A stretch of DNA of 64,000 nucleotides from Mesorhizobium loti. Its GTDB lineage: Bacteria > Pseudomonadota > Alphaproteobacteria > Rhizobiales > Rhizobiaceae. The DNA lies in the NCBI RefSeq assembly GCF_013170705.1, contig NZ_CP033334.1:1302001-1366000 (forward strand), read 5' to 3'. The notes under the pieces were generated by a model. It was not told the origin of the DNA and made no database searches. It saw only the letters and a list, made by a program, of their open reading frames with translations. This document shows positions 49,770 to 58,476 of the stretch, in pieces. The position numbers and the translations under genes were made by a program. Within the stretch, counting starts at the first letter, position 1, and each line of letters begins with the position of its first letter.

Positions 49770-51598
49770 CGCAGGCAACCGGGATTCTGGCCGAGGATCG
49801 CAAGCGGCGCGTGCTGAAGGACGTGTTCGGCTTCGACGATTTCCGCCCCGGCCAGGCCGATGTCATGGACGCGCTGCTCGGCGGGCGCCATGTGCTGGCC
49901 GTCATGCCGACAGGTGCCGGCAAGTCGCTTTGCTACCAGGTCCCGGCGCTCGTCATGGGCGGGCTCACCCTCGTCATTTCGCCGCTGGTGGCACTGATGC
50001 AGGATCAGGTCGCCGCGCTACGGTTGGCGGGCGTTGGCGCCGACACGATCAATTCCTCGCTCGACCGCGAGGCCAATGTCGCGGCCTGGCGCCGCGTGGC
50101 GTCCGGCCAGACGCGGCTGCTCTATCTGGCGCCGGAGCGGCTGATGACCGAGCGCATGCTCGAGGCGCTCTCGAGGCTCGATGTCAGCCTGATCGCCATC
50201 GACGAGGCGCATTGCATCTCGCAATGGGGACCGGCGTTCCGGCCCGAGTATGAGGATCTGTCGCGGCTGCGGCACATCTTCCCCAACGTGCCGATCATCG
50301 CGGTGACGGCGACGGCGGACGAGAGCACGCGCAGCGACATCGAGGCCCGGCTGTTCGCCGAGCGGGTCGAAACGCTGGTGCTGGGTTTCGACCGGCCCAA
50401 CATCAAGCTGGCCATCGAATCCAAGCAGGACAGCAAACGACAATTGCTGCGTTTCATCGAGCGTCACGCCGGCAAGAGCGGCATCGTCTACTGCCTGTCG
50501 CGCAAGAAGACGGAGGAGATGGCGGCCTTCCTCGAGAAGAATGGCGTCACCGCGCTCGCCTATCATGCCGGCATGAGCAAGGAGGCGCGCGAGGCGAACC
50601 AAAACGCCTTCATGACGCTCTCCGGCGTGGTCATGGTGGCGACCATCGCCTTCGGCATGGGCATCGATAAGCCCGACGTCGCCTATGTCTTCCACACCGA
50701 CATGCCGGGCAGCCTGGAAGCGTATTACCAGGAGATCGGCCGCGCCGGCCGTGACGGACGCAAGGCCGAGGCGCACATGCTCTACGGCCTTGGCGATATC
50801 CGCATGCGCAGGCTGTTCATCGACGACGAGGACGCGTCCACCGAGCACAAGAGGCGGGCGCATCGCCGGCTCGACACGCTGATCGGCTATTGCGAGACGG
50901 CGCAGTGCCGTCGCCAGGTGCTGCTCGGCTATTTCGGCGAGGAAGCTTCGCCTTGCGGCAATTGCGACAATTGTCTCGACCAGGTGCCGCGCGCCGATGG
51001 CGCCGCCGAGGCGCGCATCATCCTGGCGGCCGTCGGCCAGAGCGGCGAGCGCTTCGGCGCTGCCCATGTCATCGACATCCTGCTCGGCCATGAGACCGAA
51101 AAGGTGCTGGCCAGGGGTCATGAGAGGCTGGCCAGCTTCGGCGGCGGCGCGGCGCACAAGAAGGATTTCTGGCAGTCGCTGATCCGGCAACTCGTCGCCG
51201 GCGGCTTCCTGGAGCCGGATCCGAGCGGCCATGGCGGCCTCGCCATCGCCGAGAAGGGTCGCGCGCTTGGCCGTGGCGAGACCCCGTTCCACTACCGAGT
51301 CGAGGTGCGCGCCCGCGCCTTGCGCAAGATGCGAGCGGCCGACGGTTCGGCCATGAATGCCGAAGGCATCGATGCTTCGCTGCTGGCCATGCTCAAATCC
51401 CTGCGGCTGCGGCTGGCCAAGGAGCGCCAGGTGCCGGCCTATGTGGTGTTTTCCGACCGCACGCTGATCGACATGGCCGAGCGCTGCCCGCGCGACCTCG
51501 ACGCTTTCGCGGAAGTGAACGGTGTGGGAGGGGCAAAGCTCAAGGAATTCGGTGAGATATTCCTGAGCGCAATCGCGGCGCATCTGTCAGGGGCGTGA
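49766..51598 (+). CDS. recQ: ATP-dependent DNA helicase RecQ
   Basis: 610 residues. Superfamily 2 helicase of DNA repair. Motif 0 is FGFDDFRPGQ, Walker A is MPTGAGKSLCYQVP, the Walker B box is IDEAHCISQWGPAFRPEY (usually WGHDFRPEY), and the arginine-finger region is YYQEIGRAGRDGR. The zinc-binding part is CRRQVLLGYFGEEASPCGNCDNC, followed by an RQC winged helix and a C-terminal HRDC domain (about 530-605). The start overlaps the sulfotransferase-fusion stop by 4 bases, an unusual pairing that may simply reflect compaction. Confidence 0.97.
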   Translation: MTQATGILAEDRKRRVLKDVFGFDDFRPGQADVMDALLGGRHVLAVMPTGAGKSLCYQVPALVMGGLTLVISPLVALMQDQVAALRLAGVGADTINSSLDREANVAAWRRVASGQTRLLYLAPERLMTERMLEALSRLDVSLIAIDEAHCISQWGPAFRPEYEDLSRLRHIFPNVPIIAVTATADESTRSDIEARLFAERVETLVLGFDRPNIKLAIESKQDSKRQLLRFIERHAGKSGIVYCLSRKKTEEMAAFLEKNGVTALAYHAGMSKEAREANQNAFMTLSGVVMVATIAFGMGIDKPDVAYVFHTDMPGSLEAYYQEIGRAGRDGRKAEAHMLYGLGDIRMRRLFIDDEDASTEHKRRAHRRLDTLIGYCETAQCRRQVLLGYFGEEASPCGNCDNCLDQVPRADGAAEARIILAAVGQSGERFGAAHVIDILLGHETEKVLARGHERLASFGGGAAHKKDFWQSLIRQLVAGGFLEPDPSGHGGLAIAEKGRALGRGETPFHYRVEVRARALRKMRAADGSAMNAEGIDASLLAMLKSLRLRLAKERQVPAYVVFSDRTLIDMAERCPRDLDAFAEVNGVGGAKLKEFGEIFLSAIAAHLSGA

Positions 51599-51608
51599 GC
51601 GGCTGACG

Positions 51609-51634
51609 GCTTCCGGCGGCGCGCCAGCGGAAGC
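51609..51634. terminator. Candidate terminator between recQ and marR-type gene
   Basis: GCTTCCG / CGGAAGC stem (7 bp) with a 12-base loop, 10 bases after the recQ stop. A second hairpin, TGCCGGCG / CGCCGGCA with a 7-base loop, lies at 51708-51730 just past the MarR-type stop. Neither has a T tract. Confidence 0.35.
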
Positions 51635-51732
51635 TTACGAGGGCAGATTTCATTCGCCGGGACCTGGAAGACGATCGGCCTGGCGTTGAATGCACGCAGC
51701 CGGAAGGTGCCGGCGAGGCCGACGCCGGCAAG

Positions 51733-52185
51733 TCAGCTCCCGAGCTTGGTGGCGAGTTCGGCCTGGATTTGCCGCAGCACCGCCGAGGCGGTCTCGAGCT
51801 CGTCGTCGCCAATGAGAGAGACCAGCTCGTGGCGAAGCTCGGCCAGCACCGTGTTGATCGAACTCATCCGCGCCTCACCGTCCTTGGTCAAGGACAATAT
51901 CTTGGCCCTGCGGTCGCTGGGATCCTCACGCCTTGTGATCAGGCCTTCGGCCACCAGGAGATCGACGAGACGCACCAGCGAAGGCCCTTCGAGGCCGGCC
52001 TGTTCCGCGACCGCTCCCTGGCGAGCCTCGCCGCCCAGTTGCCACAATGCCAGCAGCGGCATGGCCACGGCATGCGAAAGTCCGCAACGATCCAATCGCT
52101 CGTTGGCGGTGCGACGCCAAAGGCGCGCAACATTGGTTATCAGCTGGCCGATCGTTTCGCGGCTTCTGGATCGCTCATTTTCCAT
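51733..52185 (-). CDS. MarR-family transcriptional regulator
   Basis: 150 residues. The winged helix region holds QGAVAEQAGLEGPSLVRLVDLLVAEGLITRREDPSDRRAKILSL-type features: recognition helix GPSLVRLVDLLVAEG and wing DPSDRRAKILSLTKDG. MarR proteins are dimeric repressors released by small aromatic or phenolic ligands. The gene is divergent from an MFS transporter and an Aae-like exporter operon, its likely targets. ATG 52185 chosen over an in-frame TTG two codons earlier. Confidence 0.92.
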   Translation of the reverse strand: MENERSRSRETIGQLITNVARLWRRTANERLDRCGLSHAVAMPLLALWQLGGEARQGAVAEQAGLEGPSLVRLVDLLVAEGLITRREDPSDRRAKILSLTKDGEARMSSINTVLAELRHELVSLIGDDELETASAVLRQIQAELATKLGS

Positions 52186-52197
52186 TGCCAATGGTTC

Positions 52198-52218
52198 GCA
52201 TACAATCTATTTGAATGC
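52198..52218. promoter_or_regulatory. Likely MarR-type operator
   Basis: GCAT-A-CAA-N5-TTG-A-ATGC, a 21-bp dyad 13 bases upstream of the regulator ATG, in the divergent interval with the MFS gene. MarR sites usually are such AT-rich imperfect dyads of about 20 bp. Confidence 0.6.
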
Positions 52219-52326
52219 AATTGATACCAGCGAGAGATGACGAAGGCGATCGTTCCATCTGTCCGCCAGGTGTCCGTTCTCAGTGTGAGGGATCGGCGTT
52301 CGCCGGACCCTTTTAGGTGTTTTCCG

Positions 52327-53676
52327 ATGTCCGTCGCTTTTAGCGCAGTGCCCTCAGTTTCCACTCCAGCAAATCCGCGTTCGCGCGTCATACTGGCGAG
52401 CCTGATAGGCACCACGATCGAATTCTATGACTTCTATGTCTACGCCACGGCCGCCGTGCTGGTGTTTCCTCACCTGTTCTTCCCGGCCGGCAACGACACG
52501 ACGGCGCTTCTCGCTTCCTTCGCCGTGTTCGGCGCGGCGATGATTGCGCGCCCGCTCGGCGCGATCTTCTTCGGCCATCTGGGCGACCGGCGCGGCCGCA
52601 AGATCACGCTGGTTGGCGCGCTGCTGACCATGGGGCTGGCGACATTCCTGATCGGCCTGCTCCCAACCTACGCGAGCGCCGGATGGCTGGCGCCGGCCCT
52701 GCTGGTGGTGTTGCGCCTCGCTCAGGGTTTTGCGCTCGGCGGAGAGTGGAGCGGCGCCGCACTGGTGGCGACGGAGAACGCGCCGAAGGGAAAGCGCGCT
52801 GTCTACGGCACTTTCCCCCAACTCGGCGCGCCGATCGGCTTCATCATCGCCAACGGCCTGTTCCTGAGCATTGCCGCAGCGATGCCCTCGGACGACCCCT
52901 CGCGGCCGTCGATGGCGTTCCTTTCGTGGGGATGGCGCATCCCGTTCCTGTTTTCGGTGGTCATGGTGGCCATCGGTCTGTGGGTCCGGCTCAACCTGGT
53001 CGAGAGCGCCGCGTTCGACAATACGGTGCGCACTGGCCGGGTCAGAAAGCTCCCGCTGGCTTCGGCGGTCAAGACGCATTGGAAAGAGCTCATACTCGGC
53101 ACTTTCTACATGCTCGCCACCTATGTGCTGTTCTACCTGATGACGACGTTTTCGTTGAGCTATGGCCGCGCGGCACCCTCGGCGGCGGTACCGGGCCTCG
53201 GCTACAGCTACACGACCTTCGTGCTGATGATGATCATCGGCGTTGTCTTCTTCGGCGTCTTCACCATGGTCTCCGGCCCGTGGGCCGACCGCTGGGGTCG
53301 CCGACGCACGCTGATCTGGATCACTCTGGCGATCGCCGCCTTCGGCCTGCTGTGGGTGCCGATGCTTCATGCCGGCACCGTCGGCGTCATGGCGTGGCTC
53401 ATCGTCGGCTTCAGCCTGATGGGCATGACCTTCGGCCCGATGGGGGCGCTGCTGCCCGAGCTGTTTCCAGCCAATGTCCGCTACACCGGCTCGGGCATCT
53501 CCTACAATGTATCCTCGATCCTCGGCGCGGCCGTGGCGCCGTTCATCGCGGTAGCCCTCTGGAGCGCCGGAGGCGGACCTTTCTGGGTCGGCGTTTATCT
53601 GTCGGCCATGGCGGTGCTCACCCTGATCTCCTTGTTGATCGGGAATGAGACAAAGGATGTCGACATCAACAATTAG
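52327..53676 (+). CDS. MFS transporter, metabolite:H+ symporter (MHS) family
   Basis: 449 residues with twelve predicted helices. The start of the first helix, LIGTTIEFYDFYVYATAA, is the hallmark of the MHS (ProP/ShiA/KgtP-like) family, followed by FFGHLGDRRGRKITLVGALLTMG and RLAQGFALGGEWSGAALVATENAPKG. MHS members import organic acids, shikimate, proline or aromatics by proton symport. Divergent from the MarR-type gene; about 57 bases upstream of an Aae-type exporter, so the set may handle one aromatic compound. ATG 52327 chosen; an upstream in-frame ATG is at 52237. Confidence 0.88.
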   Translation: MSVAFSAVPSVSTPANPRSRVILASLIGTTIEFYDFYVYATAAVLVFPHLFFPAGNDTTALLASFAVFGAAMIARPLGAIFFGHLGDRRGRKITLVGALLTMGLATFLIGLLPTYASAGWLAPALLVVLRLAQGFALGGEWSGAALVATENAPKGKRAVYGTFPQLGAPIGFIIANGLFLSIAAAMPSDDPSRPSMAFLSWGWRIPFLFSVVMVAIGLWVRLNLVESAAFDNTVRTGRVRKLPLASAVKTHWKELILGTFYMLATYVLFYLMTTFSLSYGRAAPSAAVPGLGYSYTTFVLMMIIGVVFFGVFTMVSGPWADRWGRRRTLIWITLAIAAFGLLWVPMLHAGTVGVMAWLIVGFSLMGMTFGPMGALLPELFPANVRYTGSGISYNVSSILGAAVAPFIAVALWSAGGGPFWVGVYLSAMAVLTLISLLIGNETKDVDINN

Positions 53677-53732
53677 GTTCAAGGAGCTTTCCCGACCCGC
53701 CTGGGAGGAGCGGGTCAAAGAGCTGACGCACA

Positions 53733-55778
53733 ATGACGCTCCCTTCCTGGCAAGACTGGCTGTTTTCGATCAAGGCGTTCATCGCCTCGATGCTGGCGCT
53801 CTATATCGCGCTGTCATTCGACCTGCCGCGCCCTTACTGGGCCATGGCCGCTGTCTACGTCGTGGCCAATCCGCTTGCCGGCGCGACCTCCTCCAAGGGG
53901 CTCTACCGCGCGCTCGGCACACTGATAGGCGCGTCGGCGTCAGTCCTTTTCTTGCCGATGTTCGTCAATTCGCCGCTGCTGTTGAGCATGGTCGTGGCGT
54001 TGTGGACTGGCGGGCTGCTTTATATTTCGATGCTGGACCGGACGCCGCGCAGCTATGTCTTCATGCTGGCCGGCTATTCGCTTCCGCTGATCGCGCTGCC
54101 GGCGGTCGATGCGCCCCAGACGATCTTCGATATCGCCTCGGCCCGCAGCCAGGAGATCATCCTTGGCATCGTTTGCGCCAGCGTGGTCGCGCAATTGCTG
54201 TTCCCGATCGGGCTGTCTTCGCTCTTGTCCTCGCGCATTTCCAACTGGCTTGGCGATGCCGCTGCATGGGCGAGCGACATCCTGCGCGGCGAGGGCGGGC
54301 TTGGGGTAACCTTGCTGGCCCGGCAGAAGCTGGCATCGGACATTTCAGGGCTCGACATCCTCATCAGCCAGCTCGGTTACGATGCCCATACGCGCGGCGT
54401 CACGCGACAGGCGCGACAGTTGCGCGGGCGGTTGATGTTGCTGCTGCCGCTGCTGTCGTCGCTCGATGACCGCATCCATGGCCTGAAGTCGCAGGACCGC
54501 GCGATCCACGAGGAGTTCTTCACCCTTCTCGGTGATGTCGGAACCTGGCTCCAAGTGGTGGACGGTCCTGACCGCGCCGTTCTGTTCCGCTCCCGCATTG
54601 CTGATTTGCGGCCGGCCGCGCACGCGGTCGACTGGGACAGCCTCATCCTCGACAGCGCCTTGGCCAGGCTGAGGGAGATCGTCGACGCCTGGCACGACTG
54701 CCTGGTGTTGAAAAAGCAGATCGCGACAGGCGATTCGCGGGGCGAAAGGCTCGCCTTCCGCCGTCGCCGCACTTTCTCGCGCACCCGCCATCACGACTAC
54801 GGTATGTTGTTCTTCTATGCCGGTTCCGTGATCCTCGCCGTGCTGGCGGCCAGCGCCCTGTGGATTTATTCGGGCTGGGCGGAAGGCGCCGGCTTCGTGC
54901 TGATGGTGGCGGTCGGGAGTTCGTTCTTCGCCGCCGCCGATCGGCCCGCGCCGCTTCTCCTGTCGATGTTCGTCTGGTGCACGGTCAGCCTGGCGGTCAC
55001 CGCCCTCTACCAGTTCGCCATCCTGCCGATGGTTCAAAGCTTCCCCTTGCTGGTTCTCGTACTGGCGCCGCCTTTCCTCGTGCTCGGCACGCTCATTCCC
55101 AGGCCTCAGCTCAGCATGCTGGCGATGCTGCTCACCGTGAACACCGCATCCTTCATTGCCCTCAGCGACCGGTTTTCCGCCGATTTCGTCTCGTTCGCCG
55201 ATGGTGGCCTCGCCGCCCTGGCGGGTGTGGGTTTCGCGCTGGTGTGGACGCTGGTGGTGAGGCCATTCGGCGGGGAGATCGCAGCCCGGCGCCTGGTGCA
55301 TGCCGGCTGGTCGGACCTTGCCCAACTCGCCGCCGGCGATCGCGTCGAGGACCAACGCCGGCTCGCCGGCCGCATGCTCGATCGTCTCGGCCAGCTCGTG
55401 CCCAGGCTCGCGGGGACGGAGAACAAGGCGCTGTCGACAATCGATGGCTATGCGGAAATCAGGCTCGGCCTGAACATCGTGGAACTGCAGCGGATGCGCA
55501 ACCGCCTCACGCCCGACGAGAGGCGCGAGGTCGGCATCGTCCTGTCGGCCGTCGCCGAGCTGTTCAAGGAGCGCCTGCGCCTTGGCGCGGCCGTCACAGC
55601 GCCGCCGCGGCTGCTGGCGCGTATCGATCGCGCCCTCGCCACGGTCGCGGGCCGTCAGGCCACGCCGGCCCGGCGGTCGGCGGACGCGCTGGTCGGGCTG
55701 CGGCGGGCGCTGTACCGGAACGCCGCGCCACCGATTTATTCGACAATGTCGGAACCCATGCTGCTGGTGGCGGAGTAG
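53733..55778 (+). CDS. FUSC family inner-membrane exporter protein (AaeB-like)
   Basis: 681 residues. Two groups of membrane helices: about 10-170 (IKAFIASMLALYIALSFDLPRPYWAMAAVYVVANP is the conserved FUSC start) and about 355-500, separated by a cytoplasmic helical region. The C-terminal domain is soluble. In E. coli AaeB this protein with membrane-fusion AaeA exports p-hydroxybenzoate and other aromatic acids. DUF1656 and HlyD-type genes follow directly, forming the complete set. The outer membrane channel is not encoded here. Confidence 0.9.
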   Translation: MTLPSWQDWLFSIKAFIASMLALYIALSFDLPRPYWAMAAVYVVANPLAGATSSKGLYRALGTLIGASASVLFLPMFVNSPLLLSMVVALWTGGLLYISMLDRTPRSYVFMLAGYSLPLIALPAVDAPQTIFDIASARSQEIILGIVCASVVAQLLFPIGLSSLLSSRISNWLGDAAAWASDILRGEGGLGVTLLARQKLASDISGLDILISQLGYDAHTRGVTRQARQLRGRLMLLLPLLSSLDDRIHGLKSQDRAIHEEFFTLLGDVGTWLQVVDGPDRAVLFRSRIADLRPAAHAVDWDSLILDSALARLREIVDAWHDCLVLKKQIATGDSRGERLAFRRRRTFSRTRHHDYGMLFFYAGSVILAVLAASALWIYSGWAEGAGFVLMVAVGSSFFAAADRPAPLLLSMFVWCTVSLAVTALYQFAILPMVQSFPLLVLVLAPPFLVLGTLIPRPQLSMLAMLLTVNTASFIALSDRFSADFVSFADGGLAALAGVGFALVWTLVVRPFGGEIAARRLVHAGWSDLAQLAAGDRVEDQRRLAGRMLDRLGQLVPRLAGTENKALSTIDGYAEIRLGLNIVELQRMRNRLTPDERREVGIVLSAVAELFKERLRLGAAVTAPPRLLARIDRALATVAGRQATPARRSADALVGLRRALYRNAAPPIYSTMSEPMLLVAE

Positions 55779-55785
55779 ATCGATC

Positions 55786-55995
55786 ATGCAAAGCGATATC
55801 AGCATAGGCGGCGTCTATCTGCCGGGTCTTCTCGTCCTGATGCTGGCGGCCTTCGTCGTGGCGCGGATCGTCTGGCAAGTGTTGTCGTGGACGGGACTCT
55901 ATTCCTTCGTCTGGCACAGGGCACTCTTCAATTTCGCGCTCTACATCCTCATCCTCGGGGCATTGTCCTCGCTTTCGAATCGGCTGTTGTCATGA
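55786..55995 (+). CDS. DUF1656 (AaeX-like) small membrane protein
   Basis: 69 residues. Two membrane helices: GVYLPGLLVLMLAAFVVARIV and LFNFALYILILGALSSL; the N-terminal ISIGGVYLPGLL is typical of DUF1656. AaeX is always coded between or next to AaeA and AaeB; its function is not established. It begins 7 bases after the FUSC gene and overlaps the HlyD-type gene by 4 bases (ATGA). Confidence 0.9.
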   Translation: MQSDISIGGVYLPGLLVLMLAAFVVARIVWQVLSWTGLYSFVWHRALFNFALYILILGALSSLSNRLLS

Positions 55996-56873
55996 AGTAC
56001 CGCTTTCTGCGCCTTACCGGCAGGATCCTCGTCACCGCTATCGTCGTTGTCATCGCTTGCGTCGCGGCCTGGAAGCTGTGGGACGACAACATGAATGCCC
56101 CATGGACGCGTGATGCGCATGTCCGCGCCGACGTCGTCGGCGTCACGCCTGACGTGTCGGGCCTGGTGGCCGAGGTCCTGGTCAAGGACAACCAGGCGGT
56201 GAAGAAGGGCGATGCTCTTTTCCAGGTCGACCGCCAACGCTTCGCGGTGGCGCTCGCTCAGGCGCAGGCGGTGGTGGAGGGGAAGCGGGCAACGCTCGAC
56301 CAGGCCAAGCGAAACCTCGACCGGCTTCAGCGCCTGACCGCCTCGGCGGTCAGCATCCAGCAGATCGAGGAAGCGCGGTCGACGGTAGCCGAGGCGGAAT
56401 CGGAAAGCCTGCAGGCCAGCGCATCGCGCGACCTGGCGCAGCTCAATCTGGACCGTTCCGAAGTCCGGGCGCCGGTGAATGGCATCATCACCAATCTCAG
56501 CCTTCGCCCGGGAGACTATGTCGCCCCCGGCACGGCCACCATGGCGCTCGTCGACACCGATACGATGCGCATCGAGGGCTATTTCGAGGAGACGAAACTT
56601 TCGCGCATAGGGATCGGCGCCAAGGCATCGATCAGGCTGATGGGATGGCCAAACACCCTGTCCGGCCATGTCGCAGGCATCGCCGCGGGGATCGCGGACC
56701 GCGAACGCAGCTCGGGCACGTTGCTGGCGGACATCAATCCGACCTTCACCTGGGTGCGGCTCGCGCAGCGCGTTCCCGTGCATATCGTGCTCGACAGCGA
56801 CGCGGCCACCAAGGCACGGCTGGTTGCCGGGACCTCCGCAACGGTGACCATCGACCGCGCTACGGCACGGTGA
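55992..56873 (+). CDS. HlyD/EmrA-type membrane fusion protein (AaeA-like)
   Basis: 293 residues. One N-terminal membrane helix (LVTAIVVVIACVAAWKLW), then the periplasmic adaptor: lipoyl half-motifs VRADVVGVTPDVSGLVAEVLVKDNQ-type and LDRSEVRAPVNGIITNLSLRPGDYV, a helical hairpin between them (about 90-150), and a beta-barrel (VDTDTMRIEGYFEETKLSRI). DVSGLV and YFEETKL match AaeA. It should bridge the FUSC protein to an outer-membrane channel. Last gene of the exporter operon. Confidence 0.92.
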   Translation: MKYRFLRLTGRILVTAIVVVIACVAAWKLWDDNMNAPWTRDAHVRADVVGVTPDVSGLVAEVLVKDNQAVKKGDALFQVDRQRFAVALAQAQAVVEGKRATLDQAKRNLDRLQRLTASAVSIQQIEEARSTVAEAESESLQASASRDLAQLNLDRSEVRAPVNGIITNLSLRPGDYVAPGTATMALVDTDTMRIEGYFEETKLSRIGIGAKASIRLMGWPNTLSGHVAGIAAGIADRERSSGTLLADINPTFTWVRLAQRVPVHIVLDSDAATKARLVAGTSATVTIDRATAR

Positions 56874-57026
56874 GGGCGCCCGCCTCGCGCGGCGCGGTGC
56901 TTGAACGGCGGCTCTTTACGCCGGCATTGACCAGGCAATAGCGGCCACGGTTCACGGCGCCGAGACGACTCCGGTTTTGACATGCTTTGCCAAAATACGT
57001 CATGCTGGCTTTGAAAGGGGGCTGAT

Positions 57027-57185
57027 ATGACGGCCACGGATATATCCTCCCTCACCGGATTGAATTGCCATGGTCGTGAGATCGTTTGCCGGCGGGCGTC
57101 AGTGCCGGCCGGCTTCGCCCGCCGCCGAAAAATTGTGCCAGGACCCATCTGTGAGAATAGTTCTAGGAACCTATCAGTTCGATGA
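57027..57185 (+). other. Short upstream ORF (52 codons) overlapping the glycosyltransferase start
   Basis: ATG 57027 with GAAAGGGGGC 5 bases before it opens a 52-codon frame (MTATDISSLTGLNCHG...) that ends with TGA inside the start of the next gene in a different frame. The composition is not protein-like (Arg/Cys/Pro rich second half). It may be a leader ORF that couples translation, or a chance frame. The remaining gap 56874-57026 shows nothing clear. Confidence 0.3.
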
Positions 57186-58476
57186 TGTTGGCGGCAGCGA
57201 GACCTATGCAATAACGATTGCCGAACAGTTCCTGAAACTTGGCCACGACATCACGATCTATGTGAAGGCACCTGGGAAGATGGCTCAGGTGGCCAGGGAG
57301 CGGGCGATCAGGATCGCAACGGATCTCGAGCTTCCAACGCCCGATGTCGTGCTCAGTCAGGACGGCGTCGTCGCTTATGAGATATCGGCCAGGTGGCCAG
57401 AGGTTCCTCACGCTTTTATCTGCCATAGTCCGCTTTTCGAATTGCAGACGCCCCCGGCTGTTCCTGGTGTGGTCGGCGCGGTTGTTGTCATGAGCGCGCG
57501 ATTTGAAGATCGGCTTCGTGCCCTGGCCACGAAGCACCGGATTGTTCGCTTTCGCCAGCCGATCGATGTGGACAGGCTGGCGCCCCGCGGCGCAGCCCGC
57601 AAACAGCCGAAGAAAGCGCTTCTGCTGGGGAACTATCTGCAAGGCGAAGCAAAGCGCTTTCTGGTCGACGCGTGGAGCGGCGCCGGGGTCGAGTTCATGC
57701 AGGTCGGCAGCCCCGCCGGCACCAATTCGGCCGACATCGTCCAAGCCATCGCGGAGGCCGATATCGTTGTGGGGAAGGCCCGGGCGATCCTGGATGCGAT
57801 GTCCTGCGGCCGGCCTGCCTATGTGTACGATGTCTTTGGGACGGACGGCTGGGTAACCCCACAGGTCTATGAGGCGATGGAGGCCGACGCGTTCGCGGGG
57901 CTCGCTCTATCGCGCCCCTTTGATCCCGCACAACTGGTCACCGATCTGGGTGCCTATGATCCCCTCATGGGAATGGCTAATCGGAAACTGGTCATGATGC
58001 ATCACCACGCGCGAATCCATGCCCAGCAGATGATCGATCTGTGTTCGGATCTGGCAAAGCCGACGGCAAGCCGGACCACGCCCAAGCTTGAGCTCTCGAG
58101 ATTGGTGGCGTCGAACTGGAGGTCGGAATCCAAGTTGCTGTCCGCCAGGATAGCATTTGGACCGGTGGCCGAGCGCGCCAAAAGGGCCGAAGACGAAGTC
58201 AGCCGGCTTCGCGCCGAGAACGGACAATACCGTCGCACGATCGAGCAACTGACGAGGGAGCTCAACATCCTGACAACCGGGGAGGAGCGAAACGACTTCC
58301 GGCGCCGGATGGCGGCGAAAGTCGACCGGGACCTCGAGGCTGATCAGGGCAAGTTGTCCGAAAACACCACGGATGAACCGGGCGTGAAGATCCACATGTC
58401 CCAGATCAATCGTCGCGTCGTCATTGCGAAGATAAAGCGCCTGATACGCAAGCACTATCGAAGGCTGACAGAATGA
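57151..58476 (+). CDS. Glycosyltransferase-like protein (GT4-type N-terminus)
   Basis: About 441 residues. VRIVLGTYQFDDVGGSETYAITIAEQFLKLGHDITIY is the glycine-rich acceptor-side start of GT4/GT-B glycosyltransferases. KKALLLGNYLQGEAKRFLVDA and GKARAILDAMSCGRPAYVYD (sugar-donor side, Glu of EX7E replaced) follow. A coiled-coil region lies near 350-400 (AERAKRAEDEVSRLRAENGQYRRT) and a basic tail at the end. The start is uncertain: GTG 57151 begins at the domain, ATG 57070 adds 27 residues. The C-terminal stop overlaps the acyltransferase start (ATGA). A role in surface polysaccharide synthesis is likely; sugar unknown. Confidence 0.7.
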   Translation: MRIVLGTYQFDDVGGSETYAITIAEQFLKLGHDITIYVKAPGKMAQVARERAIRIATDLELPTPDVVLSQDGVVAYEISARWPEVPHAFICHSPLFELQTPPAVPGVVGAVVVMSARFEDRLRALATKHRIVRFRQPIDVDRLAPRGAARKQPKKALLLGNYLQGEAKRFLVDAWSGAGVEFMQVGSPAGTNSADIVQAIAEADIVVGKARAILDAMSCGRPAYVYDVFGTDGWVTPQVYEAMEADAFAGLALSRPFDPAQLVTDLGAYDPLMGMANRKLVMMHHHARIHAQQMIDLCSDLAKPTASRTTPKLELSRLVASNWRSESKLLSARIAFGPVAERAKRAEDEVSRLRAENGQYRRTIEQLTRELNILTTGEERNDFRRRMAAKVDRDLEADQGKLSENTTDEPGVKIHMSQINRRVVIAKIKRLIRKHYRRLTE

